Source: DASSOY01 sp035776675 (GTDB lineage: Bacteria; Bacillota; Bacilli; Bacillales; DASSOY01). Taken from it: a stretch of DNA of 17,179 bases. The notes below the pieces were generated by a model. That model worked only from the letters and a program-made list of their open reading frames with translations, was not told where the DNA came from and ran no database searches. The position numbers and the translations under genes were made by a program. The stretch is taken from contig DASTWO010000166.1 in NCBI GenBank assembly GCA_035776675.1, forward strand, positions 1-17,179, read 5' to 3'. This document shows positions 7,164 to 15,945 of this stretch, piece by piece (position 1 is the stretch's first letter; the number at the start of each line of letters is the position of its first letter).

Positions 7164-9035
7164 TTGAAGCGAAAAGATCCTGAATTTCTGACCGCCTCCT
7201 GGAAACGCAGCCAGGCCTTCGGTGTGGATCCGATCCATGCGGAGAACGAAGTGCTCACAGGCGGAGAATTGAAAGACCGTGAAGCAAGGTTCCACGAACT
7301 TTTGCAGTCCTGTTCCGATATTTTCGAAAACCTGTACGCCCAATTGAAAAGCTCCTTATTCATGATGCTCGTATCCGATGTGGACGGCTACATCGTATTT
7401 TCAAAGGGAGAACCACCGTTTCTGAACCGTGCGAAGAAAGTGTGGTTAAATTCCGGAGCAAACTGGAGTGAGCAAGTGAAAGGAACAAATGCGATCGGAA
7501 CAGCGCTAATCGAACGAAAACCGGTCCATGTCGTCGGAAACCACCATTTTTGCAGGGAAAACCAATTTCTTGTATGTTACGCGGCACCTTTGTACTCCGC
7601 AACTGGCGAAATGTTAGGGATACTGGACATCAGCGGAAACGCGAAACTCCATCACCCCCATACGTTTGGAATGGTGAGAGCCGCCGCCGAAGCCTGTCAA
7701 TCCCGCCTTCTCTTGCGAAACTTGCAGCAAGAACTCACTCTATCATTACGCGAATCCGAAACGATAGCCAATCAAAACCAAAACCCGCTCATTTCCATCG
7801 ACCCTAACGGGATCATTACACGAATCAATCAGAAAGCCGCTCGTTTATTGGAAAAACCGGCAAGCCAGTGCATCGGACAACCCTTATCCAGCTGGTTCGG
7901 ACAACAAGATACAGAAAATATTCTGGGCTTGAAGAAGCACGGTTTTGCTCAAATTAAAATGAAAGCGGATTCAAAACAATGGAAAGTTCAGCCGATACAG
8001 GATAAGCGCCGAAAGCATTTCCGTTCTGTACTAAGCCTGCAACCTGCCGAATCCGTGCCAACGCCTTCGAAAAAAATAAAACCCGGGAACATGATCTGGT
8101 CATGCCCGAAAGCCGAAAAGATTCTCCATCTCGCCAGAAGGATTGCGCAAACCGACACAACCATCTTGATCAGGGGAGAAACCGGCACAGGAAAAGAAAT
8201 CATTGCAAAGGAAATCCATCGAGCCAGCGGGAGAAAGGGATCACTTGTAACGGTTAATTGCGGAGCCATCCCCGAGCAGTTAATTGAATCGGAATTATTC
8301 GGATATGAAAAAGGCGCCTTCACCGGCGCTCATCAAAAAGGACGAATGGGAAAATTCGAAGCCGCCGACGGCGGAACGTTGTTTCTTGACGAAATCGGAG
8401 AAATGCCGACAACCTTACAAATTGCTTTGCTTCGAGTGCTTGAAGAAAAGAAGGTGATGCCGATCGGGTCGAACACTGCAAAACCTGTAGACGTTCGAAT
8501 TATCACCGCGACCCACCGGGATTTAATCCACGACATCAACGAAAACCAATTTCGCGCAGACCTTTACTACAGGCTGTGTGAAATTGAACTTCCGCTCCCG
8601 GCGTTAAGGGAACGAACGGACCTTTATGAGCTGTCCGACCTCTTTTTATCAGAAATGTCTAGGGAATTAAACGCAGATATTCAAATGGAGCAAACAGCAC
8701 AACAAAGGATGGAAACCTATGATTGGCCGGGAAACATCCGGGAACTGCGCCATGTTCTTCGCCAGGCTGCCTATTTGGCCTATTTCACCCGAAAATCTAC
8801 TATGATTCGCAACATCGACTTGCATCTTCCGAGAAAACAACCTGCCGAAGGCGGTCCGGAAGACACCTTACATACCAATGAAGAAGAACAAATATCCGGC
8901 GCAATCCGCCAGGCTAAAGGAAATATATCCCGCGCAGCCGACCTTCTTGGAATGGGACGCACCACTCTGTATCGAAAAATGAAGCGCTATCCCAAATTAA
9001 ATGAGCTGAAAAGCCAGCTCCGTTCCTCCAAATGA
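7164..9035 (+). CDS. Sigma-54-dependent AcoR-like transcriptional activator
   Basis: An enhancer-binding protein of about 623 residues. N-terminal SWKRSQAFGVDP opens an AcoR-type sensory region with a GAF domain (about 65-180), followed by a PAS-like segment (LISIDPNGIITRINQKAARLL, about 205-270). The AAA+ domain has Walker A GETGTGKE (338-345), the sigma-54-contacting GAFTGA loop (384-389), Walker B GGTLFLDEIGEMP, and the arginine finger region YYRLCEIELPLPALRER. A Fis-type HTH closes the protein (GNISRAADLLGMGRTTLYRKM). I prefer TTG 7164, which has GAAGGGG 9 nt upstream and gives the usual distance to SWKRS. ATG 7131 in the same frame is the alternative. Divergent to coxG, it likely activates the cox operon in response to a ligand of the GAF/PAS region; the ligand is unknown. 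Confidence 0.92.
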   Translation: MKRKDPEFLTASWKRSQAFGVDPIHAENEVLTGGELKDREARFHELLQSCSDIFENLYAQLKSSLFMMLVSDVDGYIVFSKGEPPFLNRAKKVWLNSGANWSEQVKGTNAIGTALIERKPVHVVGNHHFCRENQFLVCYAAPLYSATGEMLGILDISGNAKLHHPHTFGMVRAAAEACQSRLLLRNLQQELTLSLRESETIANQNQNPLISIDPNGIITRINQKAARLLEKPASQCIGQPLSSWFGQQDTENILGLKKHGFAQIKMKADSKQWKVQPIQDKRRKHFRSVLSLQPAESVPTPSKKIKPGNMIWSCPKAEKILHLARRIAQTDTTILIRGETGTGKEIIAKEIHRASGRKGSLVTVNCGAIPEQLIESELFGYEKGAFTGAHQKGRMGKFEAADGGTLFLDEIGEMPTTLQIALLRVLEEKKVMPIGSNTAKPVDVRIITATHRDLIHDINENQFRADLYYRLCEIELPLPALRERTDLYELSDLFLSEMSRELNADIQMEQTAQQRMETYDWPGNIRELRHVLRQAAYLAYFTRKSTMIRNIDLHLPRKQPAEGGPEDTLHTNEEEQISGAIRQAKGNISRAADLLGMGRTTLYRKMKRYPKLNELKSQLRSSK

Positions 9036-9085
9036 TTTAGCGCATAATTGTAAAATTGAGTGATCTCTGAAACCTTTATCCATGT

Positions 9086-9114
9086 CCAATCGTAGTAACG
9101 ATTAAGACGATTGG
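9086..9114 (+). promoter_or_regulatory. Possible two-state RNA hairpin over the lipoprotein ribosome binding site
   Basis: CCAATCGT (9086-9093) pairs perfectly with ACGATTGG (9107-9114), whose last bases are part of the GGAGG ribosome binding site (9113-9117). The same left arm can instead pair as AATCGT with ACGATT at 9098-9103 around an AGTA loop, leaving the site free. It could alternatively be a DNA operator with repeated ACGATT half-sites. Confidence 0.4.
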
Positions 9115-9123
9115 AGGAATTTC

Positions 9124-10128
9124 ATGAAAAGGAGTATTGTTTTCTTCTTAGTGACCACGATGGTTCTCGTGGGATGTGAGAATTCCGATTTAAAGGACAA
9201 AAGCCACGCTCAGACAAAGACTGATCCGACAAAAACAAGCGATCATGCCAACGACGAAGGTTCGAATCCTGATGAATCAAATGGTACAATAGAATCGGTC
9301 ACCGTCAAAAATGAAAATGGCCAGGTCTTCCATGTGATTCCCGCCTATAAATGGGTCGATAAGTTTGTACAAAAGGCATTGGATACGAATAGCAAAAGTG
9401 AACGTGCAGAGTTATGGCAGAGAATTGTGATGGATCACGTTCGGAGTCGATGTTTAACCGGCGCCTATTCTTTTCTTGTAGAAGACTATGTTTATTTTCC
9501 TCCTAAACACTTGGGAAAGTTGCAATACACTATTGAATTGTTAAAGGACTCAAATATAGAGAATTCAGTCGTTGAAGCTTTAAAAGCTTCCTCAAGAAAA
9601 TTCCCTGGTCCAGAAACAACGGTTTGCCTGTTTCCACAAGGGGGCTCACACTTTGCCGGGGTGACATTGGATGCAGGGAAAATTTCGATTTTCTACCTTC
9701 CCTACTTCAGCAATCACCTTCAGCTTCTGAAGAGTACGGTCGCACATGAATACCACCACAGTGCCTGGAAAGCTAAATATGCGGAAGAATACAATTGGAA
9801 TTTACTTGGCTCGATTATCTTTGAAGGTAGAGCCGAATATTTTGCCTCGCTGTTATATGGACCAGGTGCAGCAAAGATAAGTGATATGAAAACAAAAGAA
9901 GAAAGCAGGCTGTGGAACAAAATCAAAGACTCCCTCTATACCGTAGACCCGGAAAAAATGGATACTGTCCTATATGGCGGTAAAGAAGGCTTCCCAATCA
10001 ATTTTGGCTATGTTGTCGGCTATCACATTGTCCGTGATTATACGGAAAGCCATCCTGATTCATCAATTGAAGATTGGTCGAAATTATCCCCCGAGAAGCT
10101 TTATAAAAAAAGTGGATATGGAGATTGA
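9124..10128 (+). CDS. Putative lipoprotein metalloprotease (DUF2268-like, HExxH)
   Basis: A 334-residue predicted lipoprotein. A short signal peptide (KR, then hydrophobic IVFFLVTTMVLV) ends in the lipobox LVGC, so Cys18 would be lipidated and the protein anchored outside the membrane. A polar linker (about 19-60) precedes the catalytic region. Zinc motif HEYHH is at 208-212, and FEGRAEYFA 26 residues later supplies a likely third ligand (Glu238). The arrangement HEYHHxxW...IIFEGRAEYFA resembles the DUF2268 predicted Zn-dependent protease family. The start is an ATG with GGAGG 6 nt upstream. It follows the sigma-54 regulator on the same strand after 88 bp. The gene looks AT-richer than its neighbours, a possible sign of separate acquisition. 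Substrate is unknown. Confidence 0.75.
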   Translation: MKRSIVFFLVTTMVLVGCENSDLKDKSHAQTKTDPTKTSDHANDEGSNPDESNGTIESVTVKNENGQVFHVIPAYKWVDKFVQKALDTNSKSERAELWQRIVMDHVRSRCLTGAYSFLVEDYVYFPPKHLGKLQYTIELLKDSNIENSVVEALKASSRKFPGPETTVCLFPQGGSHFAGVTLDAGKISIFYLPYFSNHLQLLKSTVAHEYHHSAWKAKYAEEYNWNLLGSIIFEGRAEYFASLLYGPGAAKISDMKTKEESRLWNKIKDSLYTVDPEKMDTVLYGGKEGFPINFGYVVGYHIVRDYTESHPDSSIEDWSKLSPEKLYKKSGYGD

Positions 10129-10153
10129 TTGGATAAGCTAAACCCTACAAATC

Positions 10154-10183
10154 AAGCGGGTGCCATCGCATAGGTTCCCGCTT
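10154..10183. terminator. Hairpin between convergent genes (shared weak terminator)
   Basis: AAGCGGG (10154-10160) and CCCGCTT (10177-10183) form a 7-bp stem, extendable inward by GCC/GGT. It lies between the lipoprotein gene and the convergent glcD. Flanking T-tracts are weak on both sides, so termination efficiency is uncertain. Confidence 0.5.
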
Positions 10184-10188
10184 TAGAT

Positions 10189-11604
10189 TCACTTTTGTCG
10201 TCTGAGTGCCACCCCGGTCTGGCCAGGTTTCGGGAAGATCTTTCCCGGATTTAGAATATGGTTGGGGTCCCAGGCTTCTTTTATTTTTTTCATCATCTGG
10301 ACGCCCGTTTCACCCAACTCCATTTCCATATACGGCGCCTTCAACGTTCCGATGCCGTGCTCTCCCGACAGCGTTCCGCCCAATGACACCGCTGCCTTGA
10401 AGATTTCTCCTATGGCCGCTTCGGCTCTTTTCATTTCATCTTCATTTTGTTCATCGGCCAGAATGTTCGGATGGAGGTTTCCATCTCCGGCATGCCCGAA
10501 CACGACCAGATGGAGTTCATATTTTTCACGAATGCGTTCTAACTCTTCCATCATTGCAGGAATTTGCCCTCGTGGTACGGTGGCATCCTCTGAAAGCTTC
10601 GTAGGAGCGAGTTTGGCGACAGCGGGGGAAACCATTTTCCTCGCCTTCCAGATTTCATCCCGCTCCCTCTCATCTTCCGCCACTTTGACAGTGTTTGCTT
10701 TCTGCTCCTCACAAAGCTCCGAGCACTTCCGGATTTCATCCTCCACCGCCTTCTCATGGCCATCCACTTCAATGATCAACAGGGATTGGGCATCTGCTGG
10801 TATGGTCCCAGGTTGATAATCTTCGACCGCTCGGATACAAGCATCATCCATTAGTTCCATTGAGGCAGGCAAAATGCCGGTTGATAATATTTTCGTGACC
10901 GACTTGCCGGCATCCAACAAATGATCAAACGTGGCCAACATCGTTTTTCGCTCGGGAGGTTTCGGAATCAAACGTAAAATCGCCTCTGTGACAATACCCA
11001 GTGTGCCTTCCGATCCTACGACCAACCGTGTCAAATCATAACCCGTGACGTTTTTTACAGTTTTCCCGCCTGTGCGAAAGATCTCTCCTGTCGGCGCCAC
11101 CACTTCAAGTCCAATAACGTATTCTTTCGTCGTCCCGTACTTCAACCCTTTCGGCCCGCCGGCGTTTTCAAGCAAATTTCCGCCAATGGTCGAGATGTCG
11201 GAACTGCTCGGGTCAGGTGGATAAAATAAACCCGCTTCCTCGGCCTTTTGATGAATCTCATCGGTGATCACACCAGGAGACACAATCGCCAACATATTTT
11301 CTCGGTCGATGACAAGTTTCTGATTCAAGCGTGACAAATCCAGCACCATCCCGCCTTCGACTGGCAGCGGTCCACCGCTTAACGAGGTCGCGGCCCCGCG
11401 AGGATACACGGGAATCCGGTATTGATTGGCGAGCTTCACAAGCTGGCTGATTTCTTCCGCATCCTCTGGATGAATGACGACATCCGGCAAATAGTTTCCA
11501 AACGAAGAGGCATCAGATCCATAGTTGTACCGCTCCTGTACATCGAAAACCAACCGATCGCCGGGAATAGTGGCTTTCAGTTTTTCAACGACTTTCGCAT
11601 CCAT
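10189..11604 (-). CDS. glcD: GlcD-type FAD-linked oxidase (glycolate/D-lactate oxidase subunit family)
   Basis: A 471-residue FAD-dependent 2-hydroxyacid oxidase. The FAD-binding PCMH domain shows PRGAATSLSGGPLP and GGNLLENAGGPKGLKYG, followed by GGKTVKNVTGYDLT. The C-terminal FAD-oxidase domain has the metal/substrate motif GHAGDGNLHPN and GEHGIGTLKAPYM. ATG 11604 is chosen because AGGGGG lies about 9 nt upstream and the family begins here; a frame extending to 11670 runs into the terminator after pheT. The family oxidises glycolate or D-lactate and passes electrons through a GlcF-type iron-sulfur protein. No glcF is visible in the window, so it may be a stand-alone enzyme or its partner lies elsewhere. 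It lies after the pheT terminator and may depend on read-through. Confidence 0.88.
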   Translation of the reverse strand: MDAKVVEKLKATIPGDRLVFDVQERYNYGSDASSFGNYLPDVVIHPEDAEEISQLVKLANQYRIPVYPRGAATSLSGGPLPVEGGMVLDLSRLNQKLVIDRENMLAIVSPGVITDEIHQKAEEAGLFYPPDPSSSDISTIGGNLLENAGGPKGLKYGTTKEYVIGLEVVAPTGEIFRTGGKTVKNVTGYDLTRLVVGSEGTLGIVTEAILRLIPKPPERKTMLATFDHLLDAGKSVTKILSTGILPASMELMDDACIRAVEDYQPGTIPADAQSLLIIEVDGHEKAVEDEIRKCSELCEEQKANTVKVAEDERERDEIWKARKMVSPAVAKLAPTKLSEDATVPRGQIPAMMEELERIREKYELHLVVFGHAGDGNLHPNILADEQNEDEMKRAEAAIGEIFKAAVSLGGTLSGEHGIGTLKAPYMEMELGETGVQMMKKIKEAWDPNHILNPGKIFPKPGQTGVALRRQK

Positions 11605-11635
11605 TCCGAGTTTCCCCCTGTAATAAAATTTTGCT

Positions 11636-11666
11636 AAAAAACAGCCCTCGGGATGAGAGCTGTTTT
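11636..11666 (-). terminator. Rho-independent terminator of the pheST operon
   Basis: On the minus strand, AAAACAGC (ending at 11659) pairs with GCTGTTTT (ending at 11638). Inner CTC/GAG pairs extend the stem, and a TTTTTT run ends at 11636. It starts 5 nt after the pheT stop and precedes the glcD ribosome binding site. Confidence 0.85.
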
Positions 11667-11670
11667 CCAT

Positions 11671-14097
11671 TTAGCCACGTAATTCAGCACCGAACACGTC
11701 TTTCACCTGTTCCAGTACCTGGTCGTGAGCTTTGACTACTTCTTCGTCGGTTAACGTACGGTCAGGGTCATAGTAATTCAGTGAGAAAGCTAGTGATTTC
11801 TTACCGTCCTGAAGATGTTCTCCCTGATACACATCAAACAAGGAAACCTCTTTCAACAGGTTGCCTCCGGCTTGACGGATGACCGATTGAATATTGCCAG
11901 CGGCCACTTCCTCGTCTACGACTAATGCGATATCCCTCGTGACTGAAGGGTAACGCGGAAGCGTTTGATAGGCAATTGTGCCGGTTTTCACAGACATGAT
12001 GGCATCGAAATCCAGCTCGAAGACATAGGTTTCGTTGATGTCAAATGCCTTTTGCTGAGACGGATGGATTTGTCCGATAAAACCGATCGGACGGTGGTCC
12101 AGCATCACAGCCGCGGTTCTTCCCGGATGCAGGCCGTCTTTTTTCGTTTGCGCAAATTTCACACGGCCGCCGAGTCCGAGTTCGGCGAACAAGCCTTCCA
12201 GGACGCCTTTCGCTACATAAAAATCAACTGCTTTTTTCTCACCTTGCCACGGGTGAGTATACCATTGGCCGGTGAATACCGCCGCTAATTTTTCTTTTTC
12301 CTGCGGAAGATTAGCCAGTTTGTCTTCATCGGTCATAAAGACCGGGCCGATTTCGTACAATGCGACATCCTGAACACGGCGATTCAAATTATAGCTTAAG
12401 GCGTCGAGCAATTGTGGCGCCAGGCTCAACCTCAATGTCGTATGTTCTTCACTCATCGGCAACGGCAGGCGAATCGGCTTGGAATCTTCCGAGCCTTCCG
12501 CATACATTGTCGCCTTATCCGATGTGGTCAAGGAATAGGTAATCGCTTCGTATAAGCCGGCTCCTTCAAGATAATGGCGGATTTTCCGGCGTTTGGCCTG
12601 GCGCTCTGTCAACCGTCCCGGTGTGGTGTTGCCGTACGGCAATGTGATTGGCAGATTCTCATAACCAAACAGGCGCCCGACCTCTTCCACAAGATCTTCC
12701 TCAATCGAAATATCCATTCTCCTTGTCGGAACGGTCACGGTGAATCTTCCGTCATTCAACTCGGACTCGAAACCTAGCCTGCTGAAAATTTCTTTCATGT
12801 TTGCCTCTGGAATCTTCGTCCCAAGAACACGATTGACCTTCTCTGAAGCAACGCTAACCTTCTTCGTTTCAACTGTCCGCTGTCCCGCTTCAGGAACCCC
12901 TGAAAGCACTTCGCCACCAGCCAGTTCCGCCATCAACTGCGCGGCTCGATTTGCTGCAGGTACCACACGGTTCGGATCTACCCCTCGTTCATATCGACGG
13001 CTCGCTTCACTCCGGAGATCCAGATCGCTTGCCGCTTTCCGAACTCGGGCAGAATCGAAGTACGCCGCCTCCAACAATATCGTCGTCGTATCGTCCTGGA
13101 CTTCGGATGTTTCACCGCCCATAACGCCCGCTACAGCAACCGGCTCTTTACCGTTTGTTATGACCAAATAATCGCTTGATAATTTGCGGGTCACACCATC
13201 CAGCGTAACAATTTCTTCACCGTCTTCTGCGCGCCTCGTCAAAACCTCTTTCGAACCAAAACGGTCATAGTCAAAGGCGTGCAGCGGCTGGCCGTATTCA
13301 AGCAACACATAGTTCGTAATATCGACAACATTACTGATCGGACGAATACCTGCGGCAATCAACCGATTTTGCAGCCATTCGGGCGACGGCCCGATTTTGA
13401 CATTTTTGATCACTCGCGCCCCGTAATACGGGTTATCTTCTTCATTGTCGATGTTGATCGAAATGTAATCTGCCGCTTTTTCAGCCGTTTCCGGCACTTT
13501 TGCCTGCGGCAAATCAATCTCACGATCCAATAAAGCGCCGACTTCATAGGCCGCTCCGAACATATTCAGACAATCCGCCCGGTTCGGCGTTAAATCAAAC
13601 TCAAGCACCCGGTCGGACAAATTCAAAAGTTGAAGCGCGTCATCTCCGACTTTTACATCTTCACGAAAAACGTAAATGCCCTCGCTCACTTCCTTAGGAA
13701 CAAGTTTTTCTTCGATTCCCAACTCCTGCAGCGAGCAAATCATCCCGTTGGATTCTTCTCCGCGCAATTTCGTTCTTTTAATCTTCATATTGCTCGGCAA
13801 CACAGCACCCGGTTTAGCAACCGCAACCTTCTGGCCTTGCGCAACGTTCGGCGCTCCACACACGATTTGCAGCGTTTCGCTACCGTCGACTTCAACCTGG
13901 CATAAATTCAATTTATCGGCATTCGGGTGTGGTCCGCATTCTTTTACATAGCCAACGACAACACCGTTCACCCCACGGTTCATGTCATGGACAGCATCGA
14001 CCTCAATGCCGGCATTGGTAATTTTATCGGCCAATACATCGGCGGAAAACCCTGACGTATCCACATACTGATTCAACCAATTATAAGAAACTAACAT
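11671..14097 (-). CDS. pheT: Phenylalanine-tRNA ligase beta subunit
   Basis: An 808-residue beta subunit of the heterotetrameric (alpha-beta)2 PheRS, normal for the family (about 790-810). The N-terminal tRNA-binding OB fold (VVGYVKECGPHPNADKLNLC, about 40-150) is followed by the B3/B4 editing domain, B5 domain, catalytic-like core and C-terminal FDX-ACB domain (LPRYPSVTRDIALVVDEEV, last ~95 residues) that contacts the tRNA anticodon stem. The gene follows pheS after 15 nt, with GAAGGGG about 10 nt before ATG 14097. It is co-transcribed with pheS under the upstream T-box leader. Confidence 0.97.
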   Translation of the reverse strand: MLVSYNWLNQYVDTSGFSADVLADKITNAGIEVDAVHDMNRGVNGVVVGYVKECGPHPNADKLNLCQVEVDGSETLQIVCGAPNVAQGQKVAVAKPGAVLPSNMKIKRTKLRGEESNGMICSLQELGIEEKLVPKEVSEGIYVFREDVKVGDDALQLLNLSDRVLEFDLTPNRADCLNMFGAAYEVGALLDREIDLPQAKVPETAEKAADYISINIDNEEDNPYYGARVIKNVKIGPSPEWLQNRLIAAGIRPISNVVDITNYVLLEYGQPLHAFDYDRFGSKEVLTRRAEDGEEIVTLDGVTRKLSSDYLVITNGKEPVAVAGVMGGETSEVQDDTTTILLEAAYFDSARVRKAASDLDLRSEASRRYERGVDPNRVVPAANRAAQLMAELAGGEVLSGVPEAGQRTVETKKVSVASEKVNRVLGTKIPEANMKEIFSRLGFESELNDGRFTVTVPTRRMDISIEEDLVEEVGRLFGYENLPITLPYGNTTPGRLTERQAKRRKIRHYLEGAGLYEAITYSLTTSDKATMYAEGSEDSKPIRLPLPMSEEHTTLRLSLAPQLLDALSYNLNRRVQDVALYEIGPVFMTDEDKLANLPQEKEKLAAVFTGQWYTHPWQGEKKAVDFYVAKGVLEGLFAELGLGGRVKFAQTKKDGLHPGRTAAVMLDHRPIGFIGQIHPSQQKAFDINETYVFELDFDAIMSVKTGTIAYQTLPRYPSVTRDIALVVDEEVAAGNIQSVIRQAGGNLLKEVSLFDVYQGEHLQDGKKSLAFSLNYYDPDRTLTDEEVVKAHDQVLEQVKDVFGAELRG

Positions 14098-14112
14098 CTT
14101 CGCTCAACCCCT

Positions 14113-15147
<1,035 letters not shown>

Positions 15148-15186
15148 GTCGCTTCCTTCCCTTCTATCATACTGGTTGCTATCTCT

Positions 15187-15492
15187 GGTTACCGTTTTTC
15201 TTCCCTTCACCACTTTCGGGCATCAGTTACCCTCTCTGGTTACCGTTTTTCTTCCTTTCACCACTTTCGGGCATCAGTCGCCCTCTCTGGTTACTGTTTT
15301 TCTTCCCTTCACCACTTTCGGGCATCAGTCGCCCTCTCTGGTTACCGTTTTTCTTCCTTTCACCACTTTAGGGCACCAGTTACCCTCACTGGTTACCGTT
15401 TTGCTCCGCTTCGGCCGCTTCCGGGCACTTTCATGCCCTCTTTGTGCCCGTAGCACTCCTTTCCGGCCGCCTTCGGGCACAATTACCCGCTC
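15187..15492. repeat. 51-bp tandem repeat array in the pheS leader, about six copies
   Basis: Units begin at 15187, 15238, 15289, 15340 and 15391, exactly 51 bp apart, with a sixth diverged unit at about 15442-15492 (spacing 52 at that end). The conserved core on the plus strand is GGTTACCGTTTTTCTTCC, then CACCACTTTCGGGCATCAGT. Copies 1-4 are nearly identical; copies 5-6, next to the T-box terminator, are degenerate. A partial copy precedes copy 1. The period is a multiple of three, so open frames run through it on both strands, but in the pheS frame most units carry a TGA. Confidence 0.93.
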
Positions 15493-15497
15493 CAAAC

Positions 15498-15529
15498 AAA
15501 AAAATCCCCGTCCCAAAAGGGACGAAGAT
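15498..15529 (-). terminator. T-box-controlled terminator of the pheST leader
   Basis: On the minus strand a stem ATCTTCGTCCC/GGGACGGGGAT closes on a TTTT loop (several G·U pairs) and is followed by a T7 run ending at 15498. It starts 4 nt after the T-box sequence, so antiterminator formation with uncharged tRNA would prevent it. Confidence 0.9.
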
Positions 15530-15780
15530 TGTTCGCGGTACCACCCTCATAACCGGCCGCATCACGCACATTAAGCGGGCCGATCACTTCATTGCCATAA
15601 CGGACGAACCGATATGCCCTTCAACCGGCCGCAATCAGCTAACCAATATCCCGGGCATCAACTCCGGAGTGAATTCGGCTGCATCTTCCGCGGAACGCTC
15701 TCAGTCGGCGGCATCCCTCCCTGTTGCGGCGAGCGGCAACGTACTACTCTCCATCATCGTTTTTCACGTTCTTGAATTTG
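15498..15780 (-). promoter_or_regulatory. Phe-specific T-box riboswitch (pheST leader)
   Basis: The T-box AGGGTGGTACCGCG is at 15547-15534 on the minus strand. Stem I features lie near the 5' end (GATGGAGAGTAGTACGTT, then CAGGGAGGGATG). The specifier loop contains GAATTCAC, in which TTC at 15673-15671 is a Phe codon, matching the downstream genes. Uncharged tRNA-Phe would bind specifier and T-box and stabilise the antiterminator, allowing read-through into pheST. An 11-bp direct repeat TGCGGCCGGTT occurs at 15633-15623 and 15561-15551. The leader is unusually long. Confidence 0.9.
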
Positions 15781-15786
15781 TTTTTT

Positions 15787-15815
15787 ATTATAGGGAATCG
15801 CGCCTTTGAATGCAA
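15787..15815 (-). promoter_or_regulatory. Sigma-A promoter of the pheST T-box transcript
   Basis: TTGCAT (15815-15810), a 17-bp spacer and a perfect TATAAT (15792-15787). Transcription would start near 15780, at the beginning of the T-box leader. Confidence 0.85.
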
Positions 15816-15848
15816 GCGCCAAAACCGAAAACCGAAAAAACCCACAAA

Positions 15849-15869
15849 ATCCCGGAATCCCGGAATCCC
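15849..15869. repeat. 8-bp tandem repeat ATCCCGGA, 2.6 copies
   Basis: ATCCCGGA ATCCCGGA ATCCC lies in the short region between the divergent pheS and ABC transporter promoters, right before the latter's -35. No function is evident. Confidence 0.55.
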
Positions 15870-15898
15870 TTCACATTTTTTCCATTATGATTTAAAAT
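15870..15898 (+). promoter_or_regulatory. Putative sigma-A promoter of the ABC ATPase gene
   Basis: TTCACA (15870-15875), a 17-bp spacer and TAAAAT (15893-15898), 47 bp before the ATG. Confidence 0.5.
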
Positions 15899-15945
15899 AA
15901 AAGAAGTATAAAATTTGCAAAACTCAACCAAAAAGGGGGAATTCG

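Noticed and set aside
6926..7363. Upstream extension of the coxG frame to 293 residues
   Set aside because: The extension crosses the sigma-54 promoter, the enhancer and the start of the divergent regulator, does not resemble the SRPBCC family, and has no ribosome binding site; a strong one sits just before TTG 6925.
15187..15492. CRISPR array
   Set aside because: Units are contiguous 51-bp tandem repeats with no variable spacers of fixed length, and no cas genes are nearby.
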